Below are positions 38,055-47,566 of a stretch of 64,000 nucleotides of DNA, piece after piece (position 1 is the first letter of the stretch; each line of letters begins with the position of its first letter). The notes beneath the pieces were generated by a model, which ran no database searches, was not told where the DNA came from, and saw nothing but the letters and a program-made list of their open reading frames with translations. The stretch is from Cyanobium sp. Tous-M-B4 (GTDB lineage: Bacteria > Cyanobacteriota > Cyanobacteriia > PCC-6307 > Cyanobiaceae). Location of the stretch: positions 1 to 64,000 of the forward strand of contig NZ_JAGQBA010000001.1 in the NCBI RefSeq assembly GCF_024345395.1, given 5' to 3'. The position numbers were made by a program, and so were the translations under genes.

Positions 38055-38174
38055 ATGCTCGCCCTCAAGATCTCGGTTTATTCGGTCGTCTTCTTCTTTA
38101 TTGGGATCTTTGTATTCGGCTTTTTGGCCAGTGACCCTAGCCGCACCCCGAGCCGTAAAGACCTGGAAGATTGA
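38055..38174 (+). CDS. psbI: Photosystem II protein PsbI
   Basis: 39-residue subunit beside D1 in the photosystem II core. [20 protein letters not shown] is the N-terminus with its single membrane helix, and [19 protein letters not shown] is the conserved stromal tail. ATG at 38055, stop TGA at 38172. Length is typical. The 139 bases that follow, before the LptD-like gene, show no clear terminator or gene. Confidence 0.96.
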   Translation: MLALKISVYSVVFFFIGIFVFGFLASDPSRTPSRKDLED

Positions 38175-38313
38175 TCAGCTGGCACTAGGCAAGCAAGGTC
38201 CTGATTCTGTTTGTGGGATGATCCCCAATGGGACCTGCTGGGCCTTATTTAATGGTGCCGATTTTAGACACGCTTCCTTCAACACTTCAGGCTCAAGAAG
38301 GTCTTAAGGGCTG

Positions 38314-40716
38314 ATGGATTTGGCTGGCAATTCCCAACGAGTGCCTCTGGGGAAACGGCCTTTAAGGAGGCTCGCTCGCCAACTATTAACAGCAGCTTGC
38401 CTGTCTGCCCTTTTTGCTCCAAAGGTACTGGCAAATGATATTCCCAGCCAGCCTGGGGCTGTCACAGCCGCTAGTTCAGTTAGCCCTGCTCCCAACTTTG
38501 CTGTTATCAAGGCCGATCAGCAGAGCTACGACCAGCAACTAGGCCGGTTTGTTGCCACCGGCAATGTAGAAGCTCGCTTCAACGGCTGGCGCCTGCTGGC
38601 AGATCGAGTCGAACTGGCTGAAGCCAGCCGCAGTGTCTACGCCAGCGGGCAAATTCGCCTGATCAAAGGAGATCAATACCTGCAGGCAAGCCGTCTGCGC
38701 TACAGCGATCTTGAAGGCAGCGGTGAACTTGACGACGTCTATGGCGTTATCGACCAAGACACCCTTGCCCGGGACATCAATTCTCAAGAGGTCAGCTCTC
38801 AAGAAGTCAACTCTCAACAGACCAAGGCCAAAACGAACGGTCAGCCATCTGACGTCAGCCAACCAGCGTTTGCCTGTCCGCCACTCAGTGCAGATCCTGG
38901 CAATAGAACCATGCTGCGGGTGTTGCCACCGGGTCGCAGCAGCCTGCCCACCATGCCAGCACCAGCAGGCTGCCTTGGCAGTGAGCTCTCCACTCCAGCT
39001 CTATCTCTAAATAGGGCACTGGAATCAGTTGCTTTCGGCCCACCCCAGGCGGGCGGCCCGCAGCAGAGACAATCAACGCAAAACCCCAGCAGCTCTACTA
39101 CCAAAGCACTTGAAATTGGGCAGCTGCCAGAGGTGGATTCAAAAGTCAGAGATGTTGCTTTCCAGCAGAGCTGGAGCATCCGCTTCAAGCTTGATCTAGC
39201 TGCCGTAATCGACACCACCGACTCGCTAAATAACAGACAGGAATACCGTCCGCCCACCAACAAAGCCGGCACCATAAGCCGCGTCCGCTTTCAGGGAGCC
39301 CAAATCCAAATCCGAGGCAACCGCTGGACTGCCGAGCAGATCGCCTTCACCAATGACCCTTTCACACCAGCAGCTTCATGGATCCTGGCCCGCAAAGTGG
39401 TGGCCTTAATGGATGGACGAGGGAAGACCCGCATCAACAGCCGCAGCACCCAGATCCTGCTGGACGGCAAGGTCTCCCTGCCAGCAATCACCAACACAAC
39501 AATCGGCGCTGAGGAAGGTCGGCTTGCTTTCGACACCGACAAGCAAGATCGTGATGGGTTTTTCCTCGGCTACAACCTAGAGCCAATCAAGCTGGGCCAA
39601 CGGGGAAGCCTTCAGCTCCAACCCCAGCTGAATGTGCAGCGGGCACTAGAAGGACGCACCAGTAGTTACGCCCTTTCCGGTCAAAACCTGGCCAGTCCGG
39701 GCAGCGAACAGACAGCCAAGATTGGCGACATGTTTGGCCTGCTGGCGGCACTCAATCTGCCCATGGGCTGGCTCTCTCTGAATGCAGAAGCCAGCCTATC
39801 TACCTTCAATCCTGATAATTTCAGAGCCGGGACCCGTAGCAACACAAGCTTGACGGCTCCCTTCAGCCTGCCCGGCCATTCAAGCGCCAATGCCAGCTTA
39901 TTTGGCTCATACCGAGAGCGGATTTACAACGGCAGCCTTGGGCTGCAAACAGTAGTTTACTCCTACGGCGCCAATCTAGCGGGAAATGCGCTATTAAACC
40001 AGTACAAAAATCCAGAAACTTCTCGCAAATCCCCCTTTATTGAGCCAATCAATCTCAACTGGGCAGTCCAATCAGGCTCCTACCAAGCAGAACTTTTTGA
40101 GACAGATACGCTAGACACGTTATGGCGTAGCTATGCCAACCTGGCAGCCAGCACAACTTTGCAGCTCTGGCAGGGCTCTGCCCTTGATGCCAGCGAAGAT
40201 CCCAAGCGAGGCTTGCGTTATTCGCCCATACCGGTCGCACCCAGCTTCGGAATCAACTTCGGAGCCAGTGGCTACGCGGCCACTTATAGCGATGGCGCCA
40301 ACCAAAACACCCTCACCTTGTGGGGTGGGCCTTCGTTCACATTAGGACAGTTTGATCGACCCGTATTCGATTACACCCGCTTCTCTGCATCAATCGCCGG
40401 CACCTTTTTAAATGGAGCCAGTCCCTTTGGCTTTGATCGCACAGTAGATCTGCGCACCCTTAGCTTTCAAGCAGCTCAACAGATCTATGGCCCAATTGTG
40501 CTGGAAGCTGGTGCCACCTTCAACATTGACAATGGCTCCGAATTCTATGGCGACGTTTCCTATTCCTATGTGGAATTAAAACTGCAACGCCGCTCCTACG
40601 AGCTCGGGGTCTACTACAGCCCCTACGACGGCATCGGCGGCATCCGCGTCAAACTCAACGACTTCAACTTCACTGGCAGTGGCACACCATTCGTGCCCAG
40701 GCCTAGAAGCCGTTGA
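38314..40716 (+). CDS. OstA/LptD-like outer-membrane protein (DUF3769)
   Basis: 800 residues with a signal peptide (RQLLTAACLSALFAPKVLAN, about residues 22-41). Next is an OstA/LptA-like beta domain: QQSYDQQLGRFVATGNVEAR, RLLADRVELAEASRSVYASG. A low-complexity linker (about residues 150-280) rich in Ser, Gln and Pro contains short repeats (NSQEVSSQEVNSQQ). The C-terminal part has repeating beta strands ending RSYELGVYYSPYDGIGGIRV, like a beta-barrel. This fits the cyanobacterial LptD homologue that inserts lipopolysaccharide. The gene is less GC-rich than its neighbours. It overlaps the convergent leuD end by 14 bases. Confidence 0.82.
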   Translation: MDLAGNSQRVPLGKRPLRRLARQLLTAACLSALFAPKVLANDIPSQPGAVTAASSVSPAPNFAVIKADQQSYDQQLGRFVATGNVEARFNGWRLLADRVELAEASRSVYASGQIRLIKGDQYLQASRLRYSDLEGSGELDDVYGVIDQDTLARDINSQEVSSQEVNSQQTKAKTNGQPSDVSQPAFACPPLSADPGNRTMLRVLPPGRSSLPTMPAPAGCLGSELSTPALSLNRALESVAFGPPQAGGPQQRQSTQNPSSSTTKALEIGQLPEVDSKVRDVAFQQSWSIRFKLDLAAVIDTTDSLNNRQEYRPPTNKAGTISRVRFQGAQIQIRGNRWTAEQIAFTNDPFTPAASWILARKVVALMDGRGKTRINSRSTQILLDGKVSLPAITNTTIGAEEGRLAFDTDKQDRDGFFLGYNLEPIKLGQRGSLQLQPQLNVQRALEGRTSSYALSGQNLASPGSEQTAKIGDMFGLLAALNLPMGWLSLNAEASLSTFNPDNFRAGTRSNTSLTAPFSLPGHSSANASLFGSYRERIYNGSLGLQTVVYSYGANLAGNALLNQYKNPETSRKSPFIEPINLNWAVQSGSYQAELFETDTLDTLWRSYANLAASTTLQLWQGSALDASEDPKRGLRYSPIPVAPSFGINFGASGYAATYSDGANQNTLTLWGGPSFTLGQFDRPVFDYTRFSASIAGTFLNGASPFGFDRTVDLRTLSFQAAQQIYGPIVLEAGATFNIDNGSEFYGDVSYSYVELKLQRRSYELGVYYSPYDGIGGIRVKLNDFNFTGSGTPFVPRPRSR

Positions 40717-41329
40717 TGTAGGGCAACGATGCAGCAGTGCGCGCCAGCTCGCTGTCGTGGGCCAGTAACTGGGAGGTGGCATCCCATTGCCCAGAAGCCA
40801 GCATCTGCTGGGGACCAGCCTGGAGTTCTAGCTGCCAAAGCTGACCTCGGGAGGCTTCCAGGGTGGCTTTAGCCAGCGACAAGCTCAGCTCTTGGTCGGG
40901 ATCAGCGATCAGCTGCTCCTGCAGGCTCAGCACGCTGGCGTGGGATGCGGTGAAACAGGGGATTCCCAAGGCCAGACAGTTGCCATAGAAGATCTCAGCA
41001 AAGCTTTCCCCCACTACCGCCCGGATACCCCAGCGCATCAGCGCCTGGGGAGCATGCTCACGACTTGAGCCACAACCAAAGTTGCGGTTCACAACCAGCA
41101 CAGAGGCTCCCTGCAGCTCTGCTCGATCGAAGGGGTGCTCCCCAAAGAGCTCGGCCCGATCATCGGCAAACACCTGCTCACCAAGCCCGTCAAAAGTGAC
41201 ACATTTAAGAAAGCGGGCTGGAATGATTCGATCGGTGTCAATGTCGTCGCCGGCGATGACAACGGCGCGGCCGCGCACAGCCGAGACAGGGCCAAAGGGG
41301 AAGCTGGGGGTGGTCATGGCCGCGATCAT
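40703..41329 (-). CDS. leuD: 3-isopropylmalate dehydratase small subunit
   Basis: With LeuC isomerises 2-isopropylmalate to 3-isopropylmalate in leucine synthesis. Swivelling-domain motifs: [16 protein letters not shown] and [20 protein letters not shown]. 208 residues from ATG at 41329, which overlaps the leuC stop (ATGA), a sign of coupled translation; an ATG four codons in is possible. C-terminal region is slightly longer than in E. coli. Confidence 0.95.
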   Translation of the reverse strand: MIAAMTTPSFPFGPVSAVRGRAVVIAGDDIDTDRIIPARFLKCVTFDGLGEQVFADDRAELFGEHPFDRAELQGASVLVVNRNFGCGSSREHAPQALMRWGIRAVVGESFAEIFYGNCLALGIPCFTASHASVLSLQEQLIADPDQELSLSLAKATLEASRGQLWQLELQAGPQQMLASGQWDATSQLLAHDSELARTAASLPYINGF

Positions 41330-42741
41330 GGCGTGGTGTTAATCATCTGGCGCACATCACACACTTTGCCGGCAATTGCGGCCGCAGCCACCATCGCCGG
41401 ACTCATCAGCAGGGTGCGGCCGCTAGCCGAGCCCTGGCGACCCTTGAAGTTGCGATTACTTGAACTAGCGCTGATCTGGCGGCCCTCAAGCCGATCTGGA
41501 TTCATGGCCAGGCACATCGAGCAGCCGGGCTCACGCCACTCAAAGCCAGCCTCCCTAAATACTCGGTCGAGTCCTTCCGCTACCGCGGCCGCCGCCACCT
41601 GTTCAGAACCAGGCACCACAAATGCCTTGATGCCAGGAGCCACATGGCGCCCCTTGGCCACCGCCGCAGCCGCCTGCAGATCGGACAGGCGCCCATTGGT
41701 GCAGCTGCCAATGAAGCAAACATCCACCCCTGTGCCGGCAATCGGAGTACCCGGCTGCAGATCCATGTAGCGGTAGGCCTCCTGGGCCAGGGGGCGCTCA
41801 TCTGGCTCTGTCTGCTCCAAGGTTGGCACCGTTTCATCAACACCGATGCCCTGGCCGGGGGTGATCCCCCAGGTGACCGTCGGCGCAATGGCGGCGGCAT
41901 CGAAGCGCACCTCATCGTCAAAAACGGCGTCTGCGCCACTGGCCAGGCCACGCCACCAGGCCACGGCCCGCTCCCAGGCTTCAGCCTTGGGCGCATAGGG
42001 CCGGCCTTGAAGGTAAGCAAAGGTGACGGCGTCGGGGTTGACGTAGCCGCAGCGGGCACCACCCTCGATTGCCATGTTGCAGAGGGTCATGCGCTCCTCC
42101 ATCGCCAACGCATCGATGGCGGGGCCGGCAAATTCGTAGGCGTAGCCCACACCACCTTTGACCCCCAACACCCGGATGATGTGCAGCACCAAGTCTTTGG
42201 CATAGACGCCCGGCTGCAGCTGCCCCTCTACCCAAATCCTCCGCACCTTGAGCTTGCCCATCGACAGGCTCTGGCTGGCCAGCACATCGCGCACCTGGCT
42301 GGTGCCGATACCAAAGGCAATAGCCCCAAACGCCCCGTGGGTAGAGGTGTGGGAGTCGCCGCAGGCGACGGTCATACCCGGCTGGGTGAGGCCCAATTCG
42401 GGGGCAATCACATGGACGATTCCCTGGCGGCCGCTGCCGAGGCCATGCAAAGGGATGCCGTAGTCGCTGCAGTTGCGCTCGAGGGTGGCGAGCATCTCCT
42501 CAGCCAGGGGATCAGCGAAGGGGCGCGCCTGGGATGTAGTGGGCACGATGTGATCAACCGTGGCCACGGTGCGCTCGGGGAGTCGCACCGGCAGGCCCAG
42601 ATCTTTCAAGGCTGCAAAGGCCTGGGGGCTGGTCACCTCATGAATCAGGTGCAAACCGATAAACAGCTGGGTGGAGCCGCCCGGCAACTGGGCCACCCGA
42701 TGCAGATCCCAGACCTTGTCGTAGAGGGTGCCGGCACTCAC
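41326..42741 (-). CDS. leuC: 3-isopropylmalate dehydratase large subunit
   Basis: Aconitase-family subunit that carries the 4Fe-4S cluster. Ligand cysteines appear in [17 protein letters not shown] and [23 protein letters not shown] and [20 protein letters not shown] are substrate-site signatures. The family N-terminus [13 protein letters not shown] begins at a GTG (42741), giving 471 residues; upstream codons are not family-like. It lies 28 bases after cinA on the same strand. Confidence 0.95.
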   Translation of the reverse strand: MSAGTLYDKVWDLHRVAQLPGGSTQLFIGLHLIHEVTSPQAFAALKDLGLPVRLPERTVATVDHIVPTTSQARPFADPLAEEMLATLERNCSDYGIPLHGLGSGRQGIVHVIAPELGLTQPGMTVACGDSHTSTHGAFGAIAFGIGTSQVRDVLASQSLSMGKLKVRRIWVEGQLQPGVYAKDLVLHIIRVLGVKGGVGYAYEFAGPAIDALAMEERMTLCNMAIEGGARCGYVNPDAVTFAYLQGRPYAPKAEAWERAVAWWRGLASGADAVFDDEVRFDAAAIAPTVTWGITPGQGIGVDETVPTLEQTEPDERPLAQEAYRYMDLQPGTPIAGTGVDVCFIGSCTNGRLSDLQAAAAVAKGRHVAPGIKAFVVPGSEQVAAAAVAEGLDRVFREAGFEWREPGCSMCLAMNPDRLEGRQISASSSNRNFKGRQGSASGRTLLMSPAMVAAAAIAGKVCDVRQMINTTP

Positions 42742-42769
42742 GCAAGGTCCGTTCGACTGAGGCTCAAGC

Positions 42770-44050
42770 CTAAAGCTGCGCCCCGGGGCAGTCGGCAAGC
42801 CGCAGGCGCAAGCGATTGAGCGCTTCTCCGGTCGTCAACCGCTGAATCCAGACCCGGCCGCGCGTGGCGCCAAAGCGCACTGCCTCGCTGCTGCAACCAT
42901 CCGGGCCGGCAATGGCGATATGCACAAGCCCAACCGGCTTCTCGGTGCCACCACCCCCCGGGCCGGCGATGCCGGTCACAGCAATTGCCCAGGTGGCACC
43001 AGTTGCACGGCGAGCGCCCTCACCCATGGCAATGGCCACCGGATCGCTCACAGCGCCGTGGCTCTCAAGCAGCGCCTGCGGCACCCCAAGCAACGCCTGC
43101 TTAATCGAGTTGGCGTAGGCAATCACGCCACCAACAAAGCCATCAGAGGCTCCGGGCACCGCCGCCAGGGCCGCTCCCAGCCCACCGCCAGTGCAGCTCT
43201 CAGCTACAGCCAGCGTCTCACCACGGCGGCGGATCTGCTCAAGCACCACACTGGCCAAGCTGTCGTCATCGACGCCGAAGCAGGCCCTACCGGAACGGGC
43301 CCGGATCTGCGCCTCAAGCGGAGCCAGCAGGATCTGGGCTTCAGCAACGCTGCCTGCCCTGGCCGTGAGGCGCAGCTTCACTTCACCGGCGCCGGCGTAG
43401 GGAGCCACAGTTGGGTTTTCTTGCGCCAGCAGATCGGCCATCTGCTCAGCTAGAGCCGACTCGGAAACGCCCCAAAAGCGCAACATGCGACTGGCGAACA
43501 CCCCCTCAGCCAAACCAGCTGAGCGCAGCCATGGCTCTGCGGTGTCAGACCACATCGCCTCCATTTCGCTTGGCACACCAGGGAAAGTGAGCACCGTGAA
43601 ACCTGGCTGAATGCCCGGGGCCGCAGGCGGGGTCCAGATCATGCCCGGGGCGGTGCCGGTGGGATTTGGCAACACAGCTGCCCCTTCGGGCAGAAATGCC
43701 TGTTTGCGGTTGCTGGGGGAACAGAAACGGCCGCGGGCGCCGATGCGGGCCTGGATAGCGCTCCAGATCTCTGGGTGCTCCACCAGGGGCGTGTCAAAGG
43801 CGGCAGCGATAGCTTCGGTGGTTAGGTCGTCAGGGGTCGGGCCGAGGCCGCCGGTAGTGATCAACACCCGGCAGCGGCCTGCCGCTTCCCGCACCGCTGC
43901 CATCAGGCGCGGGCGGTTGTCACCAACCACGCTCTGGCGCTGGTGGGCGATGCCCAGGGCCGCCAGCTGCTCGGCCAGCCAGCGGGCATTGCCATTAGTG
44001 ATGTTGCCGAGCAGCAGCTCGGTGCCGATGCAGAGAATCTCGGCGCTCAC
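42770..44050 (-). CDS. cinA: CinA-like protein (nicotinamide-nucleotide amidase)
   Basis: 426 residues from a GTG at 44050. The N-terminal molybdopterin-binding-like domain has [20 protein letters not shown] and [20 protein letters not shown]. The C-terminal deamidase domain has [20 protein letters not shown] with the catalytic Ser, and [16 protein letters not shown]. It recycles NMN to nicotinate mononucleotide and is linked historically to competence. Same strand as the WecA-like gene (four-base gap) and leuCD. Confidence 0.93.
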   Translation of the reverse strand: MSAEILCIGTELLLGNITNGNARWLAEQLAALGIAHQRQSVVGDNRPRLMAAVREAAGRCRVLITTGGLGPTPDDLTTEAIAAAFDTPLVEHPEIWSAIQARIGARGRFCSPSNRKQAFLPEGAAVLPNPTGTAPGMIWTPPAAPGIQPGFTVLTFPGVPSEMEAMWSDTAEPWLRSAGLAEGVFASRMLRFWGVSESALAEQMADLLAQENPTVAPYAGAGEVKLRLTARAGSVAEAQILLAPLEAQIRARSGRACFGVDDDSLASVVLEQIRRRGETLAVAESCTGGGLGAALAAVPGASDGFVGGVIAYANSIKQALLGVPQALLESHGAVSDPVAIAMGEGARRATGATWAIAVTGIAGPGGGGTEKPVGLVHIAIAGPDGCSSEAVRFGATRGRVWIQRLTTGEALNRLRLRLADCPGAQL

Positions 44051-44054
44051 AACC

Positions 44055-45152
44055 TCACAGCTCCCGGTTGGCCGCAGGCTGCTGCAAGGCCCGGCGAGTG
44101 CTAACCAGCACCCAGATCAACACCGCAGTAGCCAGGGCCAGCCAGAGAAAGCGCAATTCAGCATTCACCAGCACCAGGGCCAGGGAGCCCAACCACTGGG
44201 TGAAGGCATAAATCAGCAACACGGTGCGGCGATGGCTCAGTCCCGTCCGCAGCAGCCGGTGGTGCAGGTGGCGCCGATCGGGATAGAAGGGAGAGTGGCC
44301 TTCGCTGAGGCGCCCCATGATCACTGCCGACATGTCGGCCAAGGGCAGCGACAGGATCAGCAGCGGTAGCAGCAGGCTGACGCTGGTGAGCCCCTTGGCC
44401 GGGCCGACGATGCTGATCGCCGCCAGGGCAAAGCCCAAGAAATAGGAACCGCCGTCACCCATGAAGATGCGGGCAGGGTTGAAGTTGTGGCGCAGGAAAC
44501 CGAGGCAGCTGCCGGCCAGCGCCGCGGCCAGCAGGCCAGCTGCAGGCTGATGCAGGCTGAAACTCACCGACAACAAACCCACTGCAGCGATACCGCTCAC
44601 GCCCGCCGCCAGACCATCGAGACCATCAAGCCAGTTGATGGCATTGGTGATGCCCACCAACCAGATCACCGTTGCCAGCAGGCTGAGCCAGTCTGGCAAT
44701 GGCAGCAGCAGATCAGAGCCTCCCCACCAGCCCATGGGGATCTCGATGTTGCCGATGCGCACACCCTCGTTCCACGCAACCATCGAAATGGCCAACTGGC
44801 CGGCCAAGCGGGGCAGGGGCGGCAGGGCATAGAGATCATCTGCCAGCCCGATCAAGAAAAAGCAAAGGGCGCCAGCCAGGGTGGTCCAGATCAACTGGTC
44901 CTTTTCAGCGGGAAGGTTGGCGAACCCCCCCAAGCCCCAAGTGAGACCCAGTGCTGCACTGAAGGAGATAACAATGCCGACTCCTCCAAGGCGCACCATC
45001 GGAGAGGTGTGCTGCTTGCGCGCATCGGGAGCATCCACCAATCCCCAGCGCAGTCCGAGCCGACGTACCACTGGCACCACCAGAGCCGTGCACAGAGCAG
45101 CAACGGCAAAAGTGAGCAAGGCGGCCGCGTTGGGGCTGTAGGCGAGGGTCAC
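44055..45152 (-). CDS. UDP-GlcNAc:polyprenyl-phosphate GlcNAc-1-phosphate transferase (WecA/MraY family)
   Basis: Integral membrane enzyme that starts lipid-linked polysaccharide synthesis. Around ten helices; motifs [39 protein letters not shown] with the Asp-Asp pair, [20 protein letters not shown], the metal-site [12 protein letters not shown], and [17 protein letters not shown] near the C-terminus typical of WecA rather than MraY. The GTG at 45152 is preferred (365 residues); a TTG at 45170 adds six. It feeds envelope polysaccharides with the GT26 enzyme at 59.7 kb, by inference. Confidence 0.88.
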   Translation of the reverse strand: MTLAYSPNAAALLTFAVAALCTALVVPVVRRLGLRWGLVDAPDARKQHTSPMVRLGGVGIVISFSAALGLTWGLGGFANLPAEKDQLIWTTLAGALCFFLIGLADDLYALPPLPRLAGQLAISMVAWNEGVRIGNIEIPMGWWGGSDLLLPLPDWLSLLATVIWLVGITNAINWLDGLDGLAAGVSGIAAVGLLSVSFSLHQPAAGLLAAALAGSCLGFLRHNFNPARIFMGDGGSYFLGFALAAISIVGPAKGLTSVSLLLPLLILSLPLADMSAVIMGRLSEGHSPFYPDRRHLHHRLLRTGLSHRRTVLLIYAFTQWLGSLALVLVNAELRFLWLALATAVLIWVLVSTRRALQQPAANREL

Positions 45153-45216
45153 TGAATCAGACCGAAGCAAGCCGAAAAATGGCCTTCAGCACCCACCTTA
45201 CGGGCGTTGAACTGGA

Positions 45217-46506
45217 TCAAGCGTGCTGAAGCTCACGCGCTGCTGCGTAAAGCGGGAAGCGCTCACAGAGAGCAGCAACCCGATCGCGGCAGCGCTGTTC
45301 GATGGCGCTGTCTTCGGGATTTAGCAGGCGATCGGCGATCACATCGGCCACCTCGCGGAAGGCAGCCTCGTCAAAACCACGGGTGGTGCAGGCAGCGGTG
45401 CCCAGACGCAGGCCGCTGGTCACGAAGGGCGACTGAGGATCGAAGGGCACGGTGTTCTTGTTGGCGGTGATGTGGACATCACTCACCAGCAGGTCAGCCA
45501 CCTTGCCGGTCATGCCGATGCTGCGCAGATCCAGCAGCACGATGTGGTTGTCGGTGCCGCCGCTCACCACGGCGATGCCGCGCTCTTGGATGCGCCCGGC
45601 GAGGGCCTGGGCGTTGGCAATCACCTGCTGGCTGTAAACGCGGAAGCAGGGCTGTAGGGCCTCGCCGAAGGCCACGGCCTTGGCGGCGATCACGTGCTCC
45701 AGCGGGCCACCCTGGCTGCCGGGGAACACGGCCTTGTCAAACTGCTTGCCGAACTCGGCATCGCGGCAGAGGATCAAGCCGCCGCGGGGGCCGCGCAGGG
45801 TCTTGTGGGTGGTGGTGGTCACCACGTCGCAATGGGGCACGGGGTTGGGGTGCACTCCCGCCGCCACCAGGCCGGCGATGTGGGCCATATCGGCCAGCAG
45901 GTAGGCGCCCACCTCATCGGCGATGGCGCGAAAGGCCGCGAAATCGATGCTGCGGGGATAGGCGGAGTAGCCGCACACGATCAGCTTGGGCTTGTGCTCT
46001 AGGGCCAGCTGGCGGATGGTGTCGAAGTTGAGCTGCTGGCTGTCGGGGTCGACGCCGTAGTGGACGGCCTTGAACCACTTGCCGCTCACGTTCACCGGCG
46101 AGCCGTGGGTGAGGTGGCCGCCGTGGCTGAGGTCCATGCCCAGGATCGTGTCGCCGGGCTGGAGCAGCGCCAGGAAGACAGCGAAGTTGGCCTGGGCGCC
46201 GCTGTGGGGCTGCACATTGGCCCAGGCGGCACCAAACAGCTCCTTGGCCCGCTCGATCGCCAGCTCCTCGATCGCATCGACATGCTCACAGCCGCCGTAG
46301 TAGCGCTTGGATGGCAGGCCTTCGGCATATTTGTTTGTGAGCACAGAGCCCTGCGCCTCCATCACGGCTCGGGAGGCAAAGTTCTCCGAGGCGATCAGCT
46401 CAAGATGGGTTTCCTGGCGCCGCAGCTCCTTTTCAATCAGCCCAGCGATGGCGGGATCTCCGGCAGCTAGGGACTGGTTGAGGGCAGCACCGCCGGGGTT
46501 GGCCAT
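45217..46506 (-). CDS. glyA: Serine hydroxymethyltransferase
   Basis: PLP enzyme interconverting serine and glycine with tetrahydrofolate; also part of photorespiration. Motifs: [39 protein letters not shown], and [20 protein letters not shown] with the Schiff-base Lys. 429 residues from ATG at 46506, normal length. A terminator for the upstream tRNA separates the two transcripts. Confidence 0.97.
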   Translation of the reverse strand: MANPGGAALNQSLAAGDPAIAGLIEKELRRQETHLELIASENFASRAVMEAQGSVLTNKYAEGLPSKRYYGGCEHVDAIEELAIERAKELFGAAWANVQPHSGAQANFAVFLALLQPGDTILGMDLSHGGHLTHGSPVNVSGKWFKAVHYGVDPDSQQLNFDTIRQLALEHKPKLIVCGYSAYPRSIDFAAFRAIADEVGAYLLADMAHIAGLVAAGVHPNPVPHCDVVTTTTHKTLRGPRGGLILCRDAEFGKQFDKAVFPGSQGGPLEHVIAAKAVAFGEALQPCFRVYSQQVIANAQALAGRIQERGIAVVSGGTDNHIVLLDLRSIGMTGKVADLLVSDVHITANKNTVPFDPQSPFVTSGLRLGTAACTTRGFDEAAFREVADVIADRLLNPEDSAIEQRCRDRVAALCERFPLYAAARELQHA

Positions 46507-46583
46507 GGTTGAGGGTTAAATCGTTTGATGATCGTAAGGACCGGAGCCGGGCAAGGGATAACTCCATGTCGAAGCCAACCCAC

Positions 46584-46608
46584 AAAAAAACCGCCCGAAG
46601 GCGGTTTT
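46584..46608 (-). terminator. Rho-independent terminator after tRNA-Arg
   Basis: Read on the minus strand, stem AAAACCGCC-TTCG-GGCGGTTTT followed by T-run. It lies nine bases after the tRNA 3' end. Confidence 0.88.
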
Positions 46609-46616
46609 GAGAGAAG

Positions 46617-46690
46617 CGCGCCTGGAGAGATTCGAACTCCCGACCCTCTGATCCGTAGTCAGATGCTCTAATCCGCTGAGCTACAAGCGC
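46617..46690 (-). tRNA. tRNA-Arg (anticodon ACG)
   Basis: A 74-base cloverleaf on the minus strand: acceptor GCGCTTG/CAGGCGC, D arm GCTCAGCGGATTAGAGC, anticodon stem TCTGA/TCAGA around CTACGGA (anticodon ACG, read as inosine), and T loop AGTTCGAATCT. Discriminator G; CCA is not encoded. Confidence 0.95.
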
Positions 46691-46754
46691 ATGGGTCCAT
46701 TTTCACCGCACGGAGGGCCCATCCGTCAAACACCCCGTCCTCGCCTCCCCATCA

Positions 46755-46994
46755 ATGCCTATCCGCTGGTACGGCCCCGCCAACCCCGAAGACCCCACCT
46801 ACAGGCACTTCGAAAGGATCGTGAACCTGACGCTCCACGCCGCCCTATTCGCCGCCCTGAACAGCGGCCTCTGGTTGGTGCAGGAAATGCGTCACCCCTG
46901 GGCCCACCTCAACTGGCTGAGCCTGGGTTGGTTGCTGGTGTTGCTGGTTCACGCTGGCGTTGTAGTGGTCCTGCGTCCAACCCCCCGGCCATGA
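46755..46994 (+). CDS. Conserved two-span membrane protein (79 aa)
   Basis: ATG at 46755 gives MPIRWYGPANPEDPTYRHFE, then two hydrophobic helices (LTLHAALFAALNSGLWLV and LSLGWLLVLLVHAGVVVVL) joined by a Trp/His-rich loop QEMRHPWAHLNW. The layout looks like the 2TM domain of cyanobacterial small proteins. Function unknown. The TGA stop overlaps the ATG of DUF3181 (ATGA), so the two are coupled. Confidence 0.72.
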   Translation: MPIRWYGPANPEDPTYRHFERIVNLTLHAALFAALNSGLWLVQEMRHPWAHLNWLSLGWLLVLLVHAGVVVVLRPTPRP

Positions 46995-47281
46995 CCCTCT
47001 CCGCCACGGACCTCAAAGAACTGGAGCTGGCCCTGGCAGATCGCCTTTATTTGCAAGTAGCCAGTTGGCATCTCTACCTCGGCGACGCCGGCCTGGCCCA
47101 GGCCCTGGCGATCGAATGTTCCGCCCGGCTGGACCAGGGGGCGGAGGTGTGCGCGCGCCAGGCCCTTGAGGCGGTGCAGGTGCCGATCGGCGCCGGTTCC
47201 ACCCGACTGCCCCTAGCTCGGCTGGTGCCCGCCGGCCAGCTGCGGGACCTCGAAGAGGTGCTGGAGCAGTTTTGCCGATAA
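46991..47281 (+). CDS. DUF3181 family protein
   Basis: 96 residues from ATG at 46991: LSATDLKELELALADRLYLQ, VASWHLYLGDAGLAQALAIE, and an ending VPAGQLRDLEEVLEQFCR. Helical, soluble, matches the cyanobacterial DUF3181 pattern. Overlaps the upstream membrane-protein stop by four bases. Confidence 0.8.
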   Translation: MTLSATDLKELELALADRLYLQVASWHLYLGDAGLAQALAIECSARLDQGAEVCARQALEAVQVPIGAGSTRLPLARLVPAGQLRDLEEVLEQFCR

Positions 47282-47305
47282 GGTTGCGCCAACTGGCGAC
47301 GGGCT

Positions 47306-47566
47306 GTGCTGGTCATTGAGGTCACCAACGCCCGCGATGTGGTGCGTCAACGCCTGGGTCGCCTGGGCGGACGCCTAATTGGCAAGGTGGTGGACGCCGA
47401 GGCCCAGGTTGAAAAAGCCCTGATTCAGGAGCTAGAGACGGCCTTCAAGGAATTCGGCATCGAGGCACGCATCTTTTCGGTCGACGGCCCCCGGATGCTG
47501 GGTCGCTCGCACCTGGAGATTCCAGTACAGGTGCGAGCTGAACGGGACGTTCGCCTTGACCCTTAG
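47306..47566 (+). CDS. Conserved hypothetical protein (86 aa)
   Basis: GTG at 47306 starts VLVIEVTNARDVVRQRLGRL, followed by GKVVDAEAQVEKALIQELET, AFKEFGIEARIFSVDGPRML and IPVQVRAERDVRLD. Alternating strands and a helix suggest a small alpha/beta fold, with no catalytic motif recognised. It follows DUF3181 by 24 bases and overlaps the convergent murJ stop by four bases. Confidence 0.7.
   Translation: MLVIEVTNARDVVRQRLGRLGGRLIGKVVDAEAQVEKALIQELETAFKEFGIEARIFSVDGPRMLGRSHLEIPVQVRAERDVRLDP

Noticed and set aside
38175-38313. Possible terminator after psbI (GGTCC...GGACC with inner GGGAT/ATCCC)
   Set aside because: Inner loop is too tight and no T-run follows, so it is not supported as a terminator.
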